Shown here one piece after another: positions 6,663 to 14,687 of a stretch of 44,169 nucleotides of DNA; position 1 is the stretch's first letter; the number at the start of each line of letters is the position of its first letter. The translations under genes and the position numbers were made by a program. Source of the stretch: an uncultured Bacteroidales bacterium (GTDB lineage: Bacteria; Bacteroidota; Bacteroidia; Bacteroidales; Bacteroidaceae); contig CACZCX010000010.1 in NCBI GenBank assembly GCA_902779875.1, forward strand, positions 1 to 44,169, given 5' to 3'. Under the pieces are notes generated by a model. It searched no databases, was not told where the DNA came from, and saw nothing but the letters and a program-made list of their open reading frames with translations.

Positions 6663-9257
6663 ATGAAAAGATTTCTTTCAATAGTGTCTCTTGTATTGTT
6701 TGCTTCACTTGACTTGTTTGCACAGAAAACACAGGAGACCTCAGACAGCTATACACTCAGTTTTGATGAAGTATCTCTCTCAGACGCTCTCAAGGAGCTT
6801 AACGAACTGAGCAGCGAGTATAAGATATCATTTATGTATGACGAGCTGGAGGACTTCCGCGTATCGACCCGTATCGTGGACAAGACCATCCCCGAGGCCG
6901 TCAATCAGGTAATAGGTTTCTATCCTGTCAGCGTAAGCGTAAAGAAGGATGCCGGGCTGACCAAGATATTCGTGGAGTGCATCCAGAAGACCGATATGCG
7001 GTACAAGGGCCGCGTCCTTGATTCAGACAACAATCCGGTGGCATATGCCAATGTGGTGCTGTTCACTCCCCGTGATACAGTGATGGTTGCCGGCGGCGTG
7101 ACCAATGAGGACGGCTATTTCGTGATTCCCTGTGACAGGATGCCCGTCCTGGCCCGTTTCTCATTCGTGGGACTGGAGACCGTATGGAGATACTGCAGTT
7201 CCATGGAGCTGGGAACCATATTCATGAGTGCCGACGGATATACCATTGACGGCGTAACCGTAGAGGGTCAGGTGCCTCTGTTCCAGATGGGTTCGGAGGG
7301 TCTGGTGACCAACGTGGAGAATACCCCGCTCAGCAAACTTGGATCGGCCGATGACGTGCTCAGGCACGTGCCCGGCGTGGTCAAGAAGGGCGATGAGTAT
7401 GAGGTGTTCGGCAAGGGCAAGCCCCTGGTATATGTGAACGGCCGTAAGGTCGTTGACCAGCGTGAGCTCATACAGATGGGTGCTGCCGATATCAGGAACA
7501 TAGAACTCATAACCAACCCCGGCGCCAAGTATGACGCATCGGTCAATGCTGTAATCAGGATACGCACCCTGCGTAAGGCCGGTGACGGCCTGAGTGTGGA
7601 TGCCATGACTCAGTACACACAGGGCAAATATGAGAATGAGGATGCATCGTTGTCGCTGAACTACCGCCGTGACGGTCTGGACGTGTTTGCATCGGCCCTG
7701 TTCTCAAATTCCAACTCCCTGTTTGAGTCGGATCCCATGTGGCAGGAGGTCAAGGCCGATACCCTGTGGCGTCAGGACAACTATCAGCTGGTGCATACCA
7801 ACAACCGTTCTGTCAAGCTCGATGCGGGATTCAACTACCAGTTCAATGACCAGCATGTGATGGGTGCCAAGTTCTCGACCGACCTGTACGGCAAGGGCCG
7901 CACCTGTGATGACGTGAGGTACGAGAGCGTAATCACCGCCGACGGCAAACCATATGACAGCTGGAACAATTTTACCAAGGGTACGACCGAGGTTGACTAT
8001 AACCGTAACGCCAATGCCTATTACCTGGGCAGCGTAGGCAAACTGGGTATTGACCTCAACGTGGATTATGTGGGAAACAGGAACACCGAGCATACGGATA
8101 TCGTGGAGACATGTGAGATACTGGAGGACCGCACCCTCTCATCGGACAATATCGTTGAGAACCGCATGATAGCCTCCAAACTCACGTTTACTTATCCTGT
8201 ACTGGGCGGCTCGCTTGATTTTGGCGGCGAGTATATAAACACACACCGTCAGGATGACTACATACAGCCCGAGCAGTATGTCCCCACATCATACAGCACC
8301 CTTGAGGAGCAGACCGTGAGCCCCTATATGGAGTTCAGCAAGATGACTCCCTTTGGCCAGCTTCGCGCCGGCCTGCGTTACGAGCATGTGTCATTCGACT
8401 ACTATATGAATGATGTAAAGATGAATGACCAGTGCCGCCGTTTTGATAATTTCTATCCCTCGGCATCATTCGCCACCATGCTGTTCGGAGTAGGGATGCA
8501 GCTGAGCTATTCGGTCAGGACCACACGTCCTACCTACAGCCAGCTTAGCAATAACGTGAGCTACGGCAGCCGTTTCACCATGCAGACCGGAAACCCGTTG
8601 CTCAAGAACTCCACACGTCATGTGCTCTCTCTGGCCGGCGGATGGAACTTTATCCAGTTCAACATAGACTATACGAATGAGAAGAATCCCATCATCTATT
8701 ACGCCGAGCAGAATGCCGCCGATCCCAAGGTGATAATGGTGTCGCACAAGAATATCCCGACCATCAAGTCAATCACTCCCATGGTCATACTGTCACCCTC
8801 AGTCGGTATATGGCGTCCTCAGTTCATGGGCGGATTCTACAAGCAGTGGCTTGAGGTTGAGAGCCTGGAGGGTAAGGTTGATATGAATGAGATGCTCTGG
8901 CAGGTTCAGTGGAACAACATGCTGGTGTTCCGCCCGGACCTGACGGGTGAGGTGAACTTCTTCTACCAGAGTACCGGTGACCATCAGAACATACATCTGG
9001 ATTATCATGTTACAGCACTTGACCTCTCCCTGACCAAGACCTTCCTCAATGACCGTCTCAGTCTGAAGATATCGGGTGAGGATCTTCTGAACCGCAGAAA
9101 GACCGATGCGCTGATTAAAAATCCCAACATAAGTATCTATCAGCTCAACGCCATGGATACGAGAAACGTAGTGGTTACGCTCCGCTACAGATTCAATAAT
9201 ACAGAGTCCAAGTACAAGGGTACTGGAGCTGGCAATGAGGAAAAGGGTAGACTCTGA
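6663..9257 (+). CDS. TonB-dependent outer-membrane receptor with STN signalling domain
   Basis: Outer-membrane receptor, 864 residues. It has a signal peptide (about 1-20, ending FAQ), an STN domain (about 30-105) able to contact an anti-sigma factor, a carboxypeptidase-regulatory-like beta domain (about 112-190), a plug (about 200-300, with VLRHVPGVVKKGDEYEVFGKG) and a large beta-barrel of the OMP_b-brl_3 type to the C terminus. Unlike SusC proteins it has no SusD lipoprotein partner downstream. The substrate is unknown. Context with the sigma and anti-sigma genes suggests transport coupled to transcription signalling. A terminator follows at 9286. Confidence 0.92.
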   Translation: MKRFLSIVSLVLFASLDLFAQKTQETSDSYTLSFDEVSLSDALKELNELSSEYKISFMYDELEDFRVSTRIVDKTIPEAVNQVIGFYPVSVSVKKDAGLTKIFVECIQKTDMRYKGRVLDSDNNPVAYANVVLFTPRDTVMVAGGVTNEDGYFVIPCDRMPVLARFSFVGLETVWRYCSSMELGTIFMSADGYTIDGVTVEGQVPLFQMGSEGLVTNVENTPLSKLGSADDVLRHVPGVVKKGDEYEVFGKGKPLVYVNGRKVVDQRELIQMGAADIRNIELITNPGAKYDASVNAVIRIRTLRKAGDGLSVDAMTQYTQGKYENEDASLSLNYRRDGLDVFASALFSNSNSLFESDPMWQEVKADTLWRQDNYQLVHTNNRSVKLDAGFNYQFNDQHVMGAKFSTDLYGKGRTCDDVRYESVITADGKPYDSWNNFTKGTTEVDYNRNANAYYLGSVGKLGIDLNVDYVGNRNTEHTDIVETCEILEDRTLSSDNIVENRMIASKLTFTYPVLGGSLDFGGEYINTHRQDDYIQPEQYVPTSYSTLEEQTVSPYMEFSKMTPFGQLRAGLRYEHVSFDYYMNDVKMNDQCRRFDNFYPSASFATMLFGVGMQLSYSVRTTRPTYSQLSNNVSYGSRFTMQTGNPLLKNSTRHVLSLAGGWNFIQFNIDYTNEKNPIIYYAEQNAADPKVIMVSHKNIPTIKSITPMVILSPSVGIWRPQFMGGFYKQWLEVESLEGKVDMNEMLWQVQWNNMLVFRPDLTGEVNFFYQSTGDHQNIHLDYHVTALDLSLTKTFLNDRLSLKISGEDLLNRRKTDALIKNPNISIYQLNAMDTRNVVVTLRYRFNNTESKYKGTGAGNEEKGRL

Positions 9258-9285
9258 TAAAGTAAGGAAATTGCCAGTTTGAAGG

Positions 9286-9325
9286 ATGCCGGCGGTTGTT
9301 GAAACCGTCGGCATTCATGTTTTTC
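9286..9325 (+). terminator. Rho-independent terminator of the sigma/receptor operon
   Basis: Arms 9286-9297 and 9303-9314 form a 12-pair stem with one G-T pair and a 5-base loop, followed by a loose T-rich tract. Confidence 0.75.
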
Positions 9326-9520
9326 ATCATATTACATAATCTCTGTATAAAAAAATAACTTTAACAAATTGTCAGGGTTTCAAGACAACCCTTGCGATAA
9401 AGGTGACACATTGCCAAATAGGGTAGTGTATCCCTTGCAAAGTGTAAGCAATATAAGGCAAAATGCGCGCAAAATATTTGTATATTGTTCGAATGATTAT
9501 CATTTTTTTCATTGAAAATA

Positions 9521-9552
9521 TTTGTTTTGACCGAATTAAGGGAGTACCTTTG
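9521..9552 (+). promoter_or_regulatory. Bacteroidota-type promoter of serC-serA-DUF1015
   Basis: TTTG at 9521-9524 and TACCTTTG at 9545-9552 are separated by 20 bases, close to the Bacteroides consensus TTTG-N19-TAnnTTTG. Transcription would start near 9557, giving a leader of about 33 bases before the serC ATG. This is the best promoter match in the window. Confidence 0.8.
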
Positions 9553-9589
9553 CGCCACGAATCAAAAACATTAACTACTTTATTCAATT

Positions 9590-10654
9590 ATGAAGCATAA
9601 TTTTTGCGCAGGTCCTGCTGTTCTTCCGCAGGAAGTGATTGAGAAATCAGCTAAGGCTGTCTATGATTTTGCCGGCACAGGCATTTCTATTCTCTCTATC
9701 AGCCACCGTTCAAAGGAGTTCCAGCCCGTTGTTGACGAGGCAGTAGCTCTCTTCAAGGAAATCCTGGATATTCCTGAGGGTTATTCAGTCCTGTTCCTTG
9801 CCGGTGGTGCCAGCATGGAGTTCTGCCGTATCCCCTATAACTTCCTTAACAAGAAGGCCGCTTACCTGAACACCGGTGTTTGGGCTAAGAAGGCTCTCAA
9901 GGAGGCCAAGGCATTCGGTGAGGTTGTTGAAGTAGCTTCATCGGCCGAGTCAACCTATACCTACATCCCCAAGGATTACACAATTCCTGCCGATGCAGAC
10001 TATTTCCACTTTACAACTAACAACACCATCTACGGTACCGAGATCCGCAAGGACCTTGACAGCCCTGTACCTCTGATTTCTGATATGTCATCAGATATAT
10101 TCTCACGTCCTATCGACGTAAGCAAGTACAACTGCATCTACGGTGGTGCCCAGAAGAACCTGGCTCCTGCCGGTATGGCTTTCGTTATCGTAAAGAACGA
10201 TGCTCTCGGTAAGGTTGACCGTTACATCCCCACCATGCTTAACTACCAGACACACATTGACAACGGTTCAATGTTCAATACTCCTCCCACATTCACTATC
10301 TACTCAGCTCTGGAGTCACTCCGTTGGCTCAAGGCCCAGGGTGGTGTTAAGGAGATGGCTAAGCGTGCCGAGGCCCGTGCAGCCAAGCTCTACGGTGAAA
10401 TTGACCGCAACAGGATGTTCGTAGGTACCGCAAACGCTGAGGACCGTTCATACATGAACATCTGCTGGGTTATGGCTCCCGAGTACAAGGAGCTCGAGGA
10501 CGAGTTCATGAACTTTGCAAAGGGTCAGGGTATGGTTGGTATCAAGGGTCACCGTTCAGTAGGCGGTTTCCGTGCATCCTGCTACAACGCTCTGCCTATG
10601 GAGAGTGTTGACGCTCTGATTGCATGCATGAAGGAGTTTGAGGCAAAACATTAA
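9590..10654 (+). CDS. serC: Phosphoserine aminotransferase
   Basis: PLP enzyme converting 3-phosphohydroxypyruvate and glutamate to phosphoserine and 2-oxoglutarate, the second step of serine synthesis in the cytoplasm. The 354-residue length is typical. Seen: N-terminal [11 protein letters not shown], substrate-loop SHRSKEF, and [12 protein letters not shown] with Lys189 as the PLP-binding lysine; C-terminal [15 protein letters not shown] is also characteristic. It is the first gene behind the promoter at 9521 and is followed after 25 bases by serA, the preceding step of the same pathway. Confidence 0.97.
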   Translation: MKHNFCAGPAVLPQEVIEKSAKAVYDFAGTGISILSISHRSKEFQPVVDEAVALFKEILDIPEGYSVLFLAGGASMEFCRIPYNFLNKKAAYLNTGVWAKKALKEAKAFGEVVEVASSAESTYTYIPKDYTIPADADYFHFTTNNTIYGTEIRKDLDSPVPLISDMSSDIFSRPIDVSKYNCIYGGAQKNLAPAGMAFVIVKNDALGKVDRYIPTMLNYQTHIDNGSMFNTPPTFTIYSALESLRWLKAQGGVKEMAKRAEARAAKLYGEIDRNRMFVGTANAEDRSYMNICWVMAPEYKELEDEFMNFAKGQGMVGIKGHRSVGGFRASCYNALPMESVDALIACMKEFEAKH

Positions 10655-10679
10655 TTGAAAATTATAATTCGATATTGAT

Positions 10680-11600
10680 ATGAAGGTACTTGTTGCAACA
10701 TCAAAGCCTTTTGCCAAGGTTGCAGTTGATGGAATCCGTAAAGTGATTGAGGGTGCAGGTTACGAGCTTGTTCTCCTTGAGAAATATACTGAAAAGTCAG
10801 CTCTGCTCTCAGCAGTAGCCGATGTTGACGCTATCATTATCCGTAGCGATATTATAGATGCTGAGGTGTTCGATGCCGCTAAGCAGCTCAAGATCGTGGT
10901 TCGTGCCGGTGCCGGTTACGACAATGTTGACCTGGAGTCAGCTACCGCCCACGGCGTATGCGTAATGAACACCCCGGGTCAGAACGCCAATGCAGTTGCC
11001 GAGCTCGTAGCCGGTCTGATGGTATATGCCGTACGTAACTTCTACAACGGCACATCAGGTATCGAACTGCTGGGCAAGAAGCTTGGTATCCACGCTTTCG
11101 GTAACGTAGGCCGTAACGTAGCCCGCATCGCCAAGGGTTTTGGCATGGAGGTATACGCTTTCGATGCATACTGCCCCAAGGAGGTTATCGAGGCTGCAGG
11201 TGTACATGCTGTTGACAGTGTTGAGGATATGTACAAGACCTGCCAGTTCATCTCTCTCCATCTTCCTGCTACCGATGAGACCAAGAACTCTATCGGCCGT
11301 AACCTGGTTGGCCTGATGCCTAAGGGTGCCGTTCTGGTTAACTCAGCCCGTAAGGAGATCATCAACGAGGAGGAACTGATCCAGCTCATGCAGGAGCGCG
11401 AGGACATCAAGTTCGTATCAGATATAGCACCTGCCGCAGCAGCCAAGTTTGAGGAGCTGTTCGCCGGCCGCTACTTCGCTACTCCCAAGAAGATGGGTGC
11501 ACAGACAGCCGAGGCTAACATCAACGCCGGTATCGCTGCCGCAAACCAGATCGTGGGATTCATCAAGGATGGTTGCACTAAGTTCATGGTTAACCGCTAA
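10680..11600 (+). CDS. serA: D-3-phosphoglycerate dehydrogenase (short, lysine-type)
   Basis: NAD-dependent enzyme oxidising 3-phosphoglycerate to 3-phosphohydroxypyruvate, the first step of serine synthesis. The 306-residue protein has the catalytic and Rossmann domains only (dinucleotide-binding GNVGRNVARIAKGFGMEVYAFD) and no C-terminal ACT domain, so serine feedback through ACT is absent. The segment TPKKMGAQTAEA has Lys270 where most D-2-hydroxyacid dehydrogenases have the catalytic histidine of TPHxG. A lysine-type PGDH is known from Entamoeba and, to my knowledge, Bacteroidales. The stop overlaps the next ATG by one base. Confidence 0.95.
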   Translation: MKVLVATSKPFAKVAVDGIRKVIEGAGYELVLLEKYTEKSALLSAVADVDAIIIRSDIIDAEVFDAAKQLKIVVRAGAGYDNVDLESATAHGVCVMNTPGQNANAVAELVAGLMVYAVRNFYNGTSGIELLGKKLGIHAFGNVGRNVARIAKGFGMEVYAFDAYCPKEVIEAAGVHAVDSVEDMYKTCQFISLHLPATDETKNSIGRNLVGLMPKGAVLVNSARKEIINEEELIQLMQEREDIKFVSDIAPAAAAKFEELFAGRYFATPKKMGAQTAEANINAGIAAANQIVGFIKDGCTKFMVNR

Positions 11601-12847
11601 TGGCTATAGTAAAACCTTTCCAGGGCATACGTCCGCCCAAGGAGCTCGTTGAGAAGGTACAGAGCCGTCCTTACGATGTGCTCAACTCAGAGGAGGCTAA
11701 AGCCGAGGCTGCAGGCAATGAGATGTCACTTTATCACATCATCAAGCCTGAGATTGATTTTGATCCCATAGCCGAGGAGACCGACCCCCGCGTATATGCC
11801 AAGGCTGCCGAGAACTTCAAGAAGTTCCAGGACAACGGCTGGCTCAAGCGTGACACCAAGGAGCAGTACTACATCTACGCTCAGACTATGAACGGCAAGA
11901 CACAGTACGGTCTGGTGGTTTGCGCTTACGTTGAGGATTATCTCAAGGGCAACATCAAGAAGCATGAGCTTACCCGTGCCGATAAGGAGGAGGACCGCAT
12001 GAAACATGTTCGCGTGAACAACGCCAACATTGAGCCGGTGTTCTTTGCTTATCCTGATGACAAGGTTCTTGACGAGCTTGTTGCCAAGTATGTCAAGGGT
12101 GCTCCCGAGTATGATTATGTAGCTCAGGGTGACGGTTTCCGTCATCAGCTCTGGATAATTGACAAGGATGAGGATATCAAGACCGTAACCGAGAGGTTCG
12201 CCGGTATTCCTTCACTCTATATTGCCGACGGTCACCACCGCTCAGCTGCCGCTGCACTGGTTGGTGCCGAGAAGGCCCGTCTCAATCCCAACCATCGTGG
12301 CGATGAGGAGTACAACTACTTCATGGCAGTTTGCTTCCCGGCTTCACAGCTCACCATCATCGACTATAACCGCGTGGTCAAGGATCTGAACGGTATGACA
12401 TCGGCCGAGTTCCTCAAGGCTCTTGAAAAGAACTTTACTGTTGAGAATAAGGGTAAGGAGATATTCAAGCCCTCAGAATTGCACACATTCTCACTCTATC
12501 TGGATGGTGAATGGTACAAGCTGACAGCAAAGAAGGGCACATTCGATGACAGCGATCCTATCGGTGTCCTGGATGTGACCATCTCTTCAAACCTGATTCT
12601 GGACCAGCTGCTGGGTATCAAGGACCTGCGCCGCGACAAGCGCATCGACTTTGTAGGCGGCATCCGCGGTCTGGGCGAACTCAAGCGCCGCGTTGACAGC
12701 GGTGAGATGAAGATGGCACTTGCTCTCTATCCCGTTTCCATGAAACAGCTTATGGATATAGCCGATACGGGCAACATCATGCCTCCCAAGACCACCTGGT
12801 TTGAGCCTAAACTCCGCTCCGGATTGATTATCCACTCTCTCGATTAA
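11600..12847 (+). CDS. DUF1015 family protein of the serine operon
   Basis: Function unknown. The 415-residue soluble protein belongs to DUF1015, judged from its overall sequence and the ADGHHRSAAAAL motif (residues 209-220). That D-G-H-H-R motif resembles the ParB/sulfiredoxin-like motif of free-serine kinases (SerK, SbnI), so a serine- or phosphoserine-related activity is possible; this is inference. It overlaps serA by one base (TAATG), which implies coupled translation with serC and serA. No phosphoserine phosphatase gene is in the window. The gene ends at the REP-like repeat, whose first bases lie in its stop codon. Confidence 0.88.
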   Translation: MAIVKPFQGIRPPKELVEKVQSRPYDVLNSEEAKAEAAGNEMSLYHIIKPEIDFDPIAEETDPRVYAKAAENFKKFQDNGWLKRDTKEQYYIYAQTMNGKTQYGLVVCAYVEDYLKGNIKKHELTRADKEEDRMKHVRVNNANIEPVFFAYPDDKVLDELVAKYVKGAPEYDYVAQGDGFRHQLWIIDKDEDIKTVTERFAGIPSLYIADGHHRSAAAALVGAEKARLNPNHRGDEEYNYFMAVCFPASQLTIIDYNRVVKDLNGMTSAEFLKALEKNFTVENKGKEIFKPSELHTFSLYLDGEWYKLTAKKGTFDDSDPIGVLDVTISSNLILDQLLGIKDLRRDKRIDFVGGIRGLGELKRRVDSGEMKMALALYPVSMKQLMDIADTGNIMPPKTTWFEPKLRSGLIIHSLD

Positions 12848-12988
12848 GGGGCACAAAAGGGACGGTTCTATCTGTGCCCTATAATATGAATAATGGCTGG
12901 ACAGTTTGATTAGCTGTCCAGCCATTGTTATTTTTATAGTTTTACTCACTAAAAGGGCACAGATAGAACCGTCCCTTTTGTGCCCCTT
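12846..12988. repeat. REP-like inverted pair (GGGCACA...TGTGCCC) between convergent stop codons
   Basis: Arms 12846-12880 and 12954-12988 are a perfect 35-bp inverted repeat. Each arm can fold on itself through GGGCACA and TGTGCCC (7 pairs) around a loop with GGGACGGTTCT. The left arm begins inside the stop codon of the DUF1015 gene and the right arm ends inside the stop codon of the minus-strand MmcQ/YjbR gene, so the element fills the gap exactly. A terminator lies between the arms. The same arm type recurs after uvrD (44057 onward) with matching changes on both arms. A REP/BIME nature is inferred. Confidence 0.88.
12892..12938 (+). terminator. Terminator of the serine operon inside the inverted repeat
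   Basis: A perfect 13-bp stem (12892-12904 with 12914-12926), a 9-base loop and a T-rich tail. A-rich sequence on the other side is weak, so it serves mainly the plus strand. Confidence 0.85.
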
Positions 12989-13335
12989 TAAACCGGGATG
13001 ACACGGTCTTTCTTGGGGAGCTTAGCGTTGACTTCGTTGTAGGCGTGGCGGGTGAGCTCCTCTATCAGGGAGCGGTCCACATCGGCGTCCAGGCGTATCT
13101 GGTTCCAGTACTTTTTGTTCCAGTGATAGGCGCCTTCTATGGCTGCGTAGTGTTCGCGCAGGTCAAGCGCACGGTCCGGATCGCACTTGAGCACCACGAT
13201 ATCGGGCTTATCGAGTGTGATGCAGGCAAATATCTTTCCCTTGAGACGGAATACCACTACCGTTTCATCAAACGGCATATCCTCCGTAACCAGCGGCAGA
13301 CTCAGACAGTATTCCCTAAACAATTCTATATCCAT
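12988..13335 (-). CDS. MmcQ/YjbR family protein
   Basis: Small cytoplasmic protein of 115 residues in the MmcQ/YjbR family, which has a CyaY-like fold and proposed double-wing DNA-binding character; the physiological role is unsettled. Seen: an N-terminal helix with CLSLPLVTEDMPF, the FRLKGKIFACITLDKPDIVVLKCDP strand region, and HWNKKYWNQIRLD near the C terminus, all typical. It is convergent with the serine operon and divergent from the nitroreductase gene. Its stop codon overlaps the right arm of the REP-like repeat. Confidence 0.9.
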   Translation of the reverse strand: MDIELFREYCLSLPLVTEDMPFDETVVVFRLKGKIFACITLDKPDIVVLKCDPDRALDLREHYAAIEGAYHWNKKYWNQIRLDADVDRSLIEELTRHAYNEVNAKLPKKDRVIPV

Positions 13336-13381
13336 ACAGAGGCAAATATAGTCATTAGTCTTATGATTGGGTATATTTTCT

Positions 13382-13389
13382 TACTTTTG
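13382..13389 (+). promoter_or_regulatory. Possible -7 box (TACTTTTG) for the nitroreductase operon
   Basis: TACTTTTG fits TAnnTTTG and lies 22 bases before the ATG at 13412. A clear TTTG -33 element at 19-20 bases is not seen. Confidence 0.45.
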
Positions 13390-13411
13390 CATTCAACCTA
13401 TTGACCGAATT

Positions 13412-14026
13412 ATGAAAAAGATTCCCGTTTTCGTTCAGATAGCCTTTGTAGCACTGCTTTCAGTGAGTTGCGGCGGAAATCAGCCGACAGTTCAGAATTT
13501 TGATGATGTTGTGGCCATGCGCCGCAGTGTCCGTGATTATGACGCTTCCAGGAGTATCACTCAGGAGGAGGTCATGGATCTTATAAAGACTGCGCAGGAG
13601 GCCCCCTCATGGGCTAACCAGCAGCCCTCCAAATATTATGTCGCCATCAGCCCTGAGAAGGTGGCTGCCGTAAAGGAACTGGTAGGCGAAGGAAACAAAC
13701 GCAATACCGCCGGAGCTCCGGTCATGATAGTATCGACCTATGTCAAGGCCCGTTCAGGATTTTTCCGCGGCAATCCCGCCAATGAGATCGGTGACGGGTG
13801 GGGCGCTTATGACAACGGCCTGAGCAACGCTTACCTTATACTGAAGGCTCGTGAGCGCGGTTTTGATACCCTGATCATGGGTATGCGTAACTCCGATGAA
13901 CTCCGCAAGCTGCTTGCCATTCCTGATGACGAGTGCATCATGGCAGTCATCAGCCTGGGTTACCGTGCATCGGACCCCAACCGTCCGGAGCGTAAGGCAA
14001 CAAACGATATCGTCAAGTTCTTCTGA
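13412..14026 (+). CDS. Nitroreductase family lipoprotein
   Basis: Probable FMN-dependent nitroreductase-fold oxidoreductase anchored by lipid. ATG 13412 starts a lipoprotein signal (MKKIPVFVQ..., lipobox LSVSC with Cys23); an upstream in-frame start at 13367 would spoil this signal and overlap the promoter box. The domain shows MRRSVRDYD near the start (FMN-binding Arg/Ser), APSWANQQPSKYY, and LGYR near the end. The length is 204 residues. A lipid-anchored nitroreductase is somewhat unusual, as most are cytoplasmic. Its TGA is directly abutted by the next ATG, so it is co-transcribed with the YigZ-type gene. Substrate unknown. Confidence 0.88.
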   Translation: MKKIPVFVQIAFVALLSVSCGGNQPTVQNFDDVVAMRRSVRDYDASRSITQEEVMDLIKTAQEAPSWANQQPSKYYVAISPEKVAAVKELVGEGNKRNTAGAPVMIVSTYVKARSGFFRGNPANEIGDGWGAYDNGLSNAYLILKARERGFDTLIMGMRNSDELRKLLAIPDDECIMAVISLGYRASDPNRPERKATNDIVKFF

Positions 14027-14686
14027 ATGGAGCCCCGTACCGACACATACCTGACAGTGAAGGGGCGTGCTGAGTCACAGTTCGTGGAGCAGCGCAGCCG
14101 TTTTATCTCATTCATATGGCATGTGACCAGTGCCGATGAGGTCAAGGAGTGTCTGGCCGGAATTCAGAAAGAGTATTATGACGCCCGCCACATATGCTAT
14201 GCCTATATGCTCGGGGCGGAGCGTACGGACTGGAGGGCCAATGACAACGGCGAGCCGTCCGGTACTGCCGGCAAGCCCATACTTGGGCAGATAAACAGTG
14301 CCGGGCTGAGCGATGTGCTTATTGCCGTGGTCCGATACTTCGGCGGTGTCAAGCTGGGGACATCGGGCCTTACCGAGGCATACAGGCTGGGGGCAGCCCA
14401 GGTGATTGAGAAGGCTGAGGTCGTGACGGCTTACGTGGAGAGGAACGTCCCGGTGCTATTTACCTATAACATGACAAATGTGGTAATGAAGGCGGTAAAG
14501 GAGCTGGATGTGAGGATCGTCTCGCAGGATTGGGGCGAGTTCCAGGGTAAGGAACGTGCTTATGAGTGCAGGACGGTGCTTAGAGGCAAACTCTCAGTGG
14601 CCGATGAGCTGGAGACACGGCTCAAGGCCGTTGCCGCTACTCAGGCATCGCCGGAGATTGAGATAGAAACAACTGATAATAACTGA
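14027..14686 (+). CDS. YigZ/IMPACT family protein
   Basis: Cytoplasmic protein of the YigZ/IMPACT family, 219 residues, related to the eukaryotic translation-regulating IMPACT protein; the bacterial role is unclear. Seen: SRFISF near the start, the DNGEPSGTAGKPIL motif, VVRYFGGVKLGTSGL, and a C-terminal DUF1949-like part. Its ATG abuts the stop of the nitroreductase gene and its stop is one base before the alpha-glucuronidase ATG, so three unrelated functions share one transcript. Confidence 0.93.
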   Translation: MEPRTDTYLTVKGRAESQFVEQRSRFISFIWHVTSADEVKECLAGIQKEYYDARHICYAYMLGAERTDWRANDNGEPSGTAGKPILGQINSAGLSDVLIAVVRYFGGVKLGTSGLTEAYRLGAAQVIEKAEVVTAYVERNVPVLFTYNMTNVVMKAVKELDVRIVSQDWGEFQGKERAYECRTVLRGKLSVADELETRLKAVAATQASPEIEIETTDNN

Positions 14687-14687
14687 T

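Larger units (their letters stand above)
9258..9589. other. Intergenic region between receptor and serC
   Basis: This 332-base stretch holds the receptor terminator (9286-9325) and the serC promoter (9521-9552). The A/T-rich part between 9326 and 9520 shows no gene that I can support and no obvious repeat. Confidence 0.7.
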
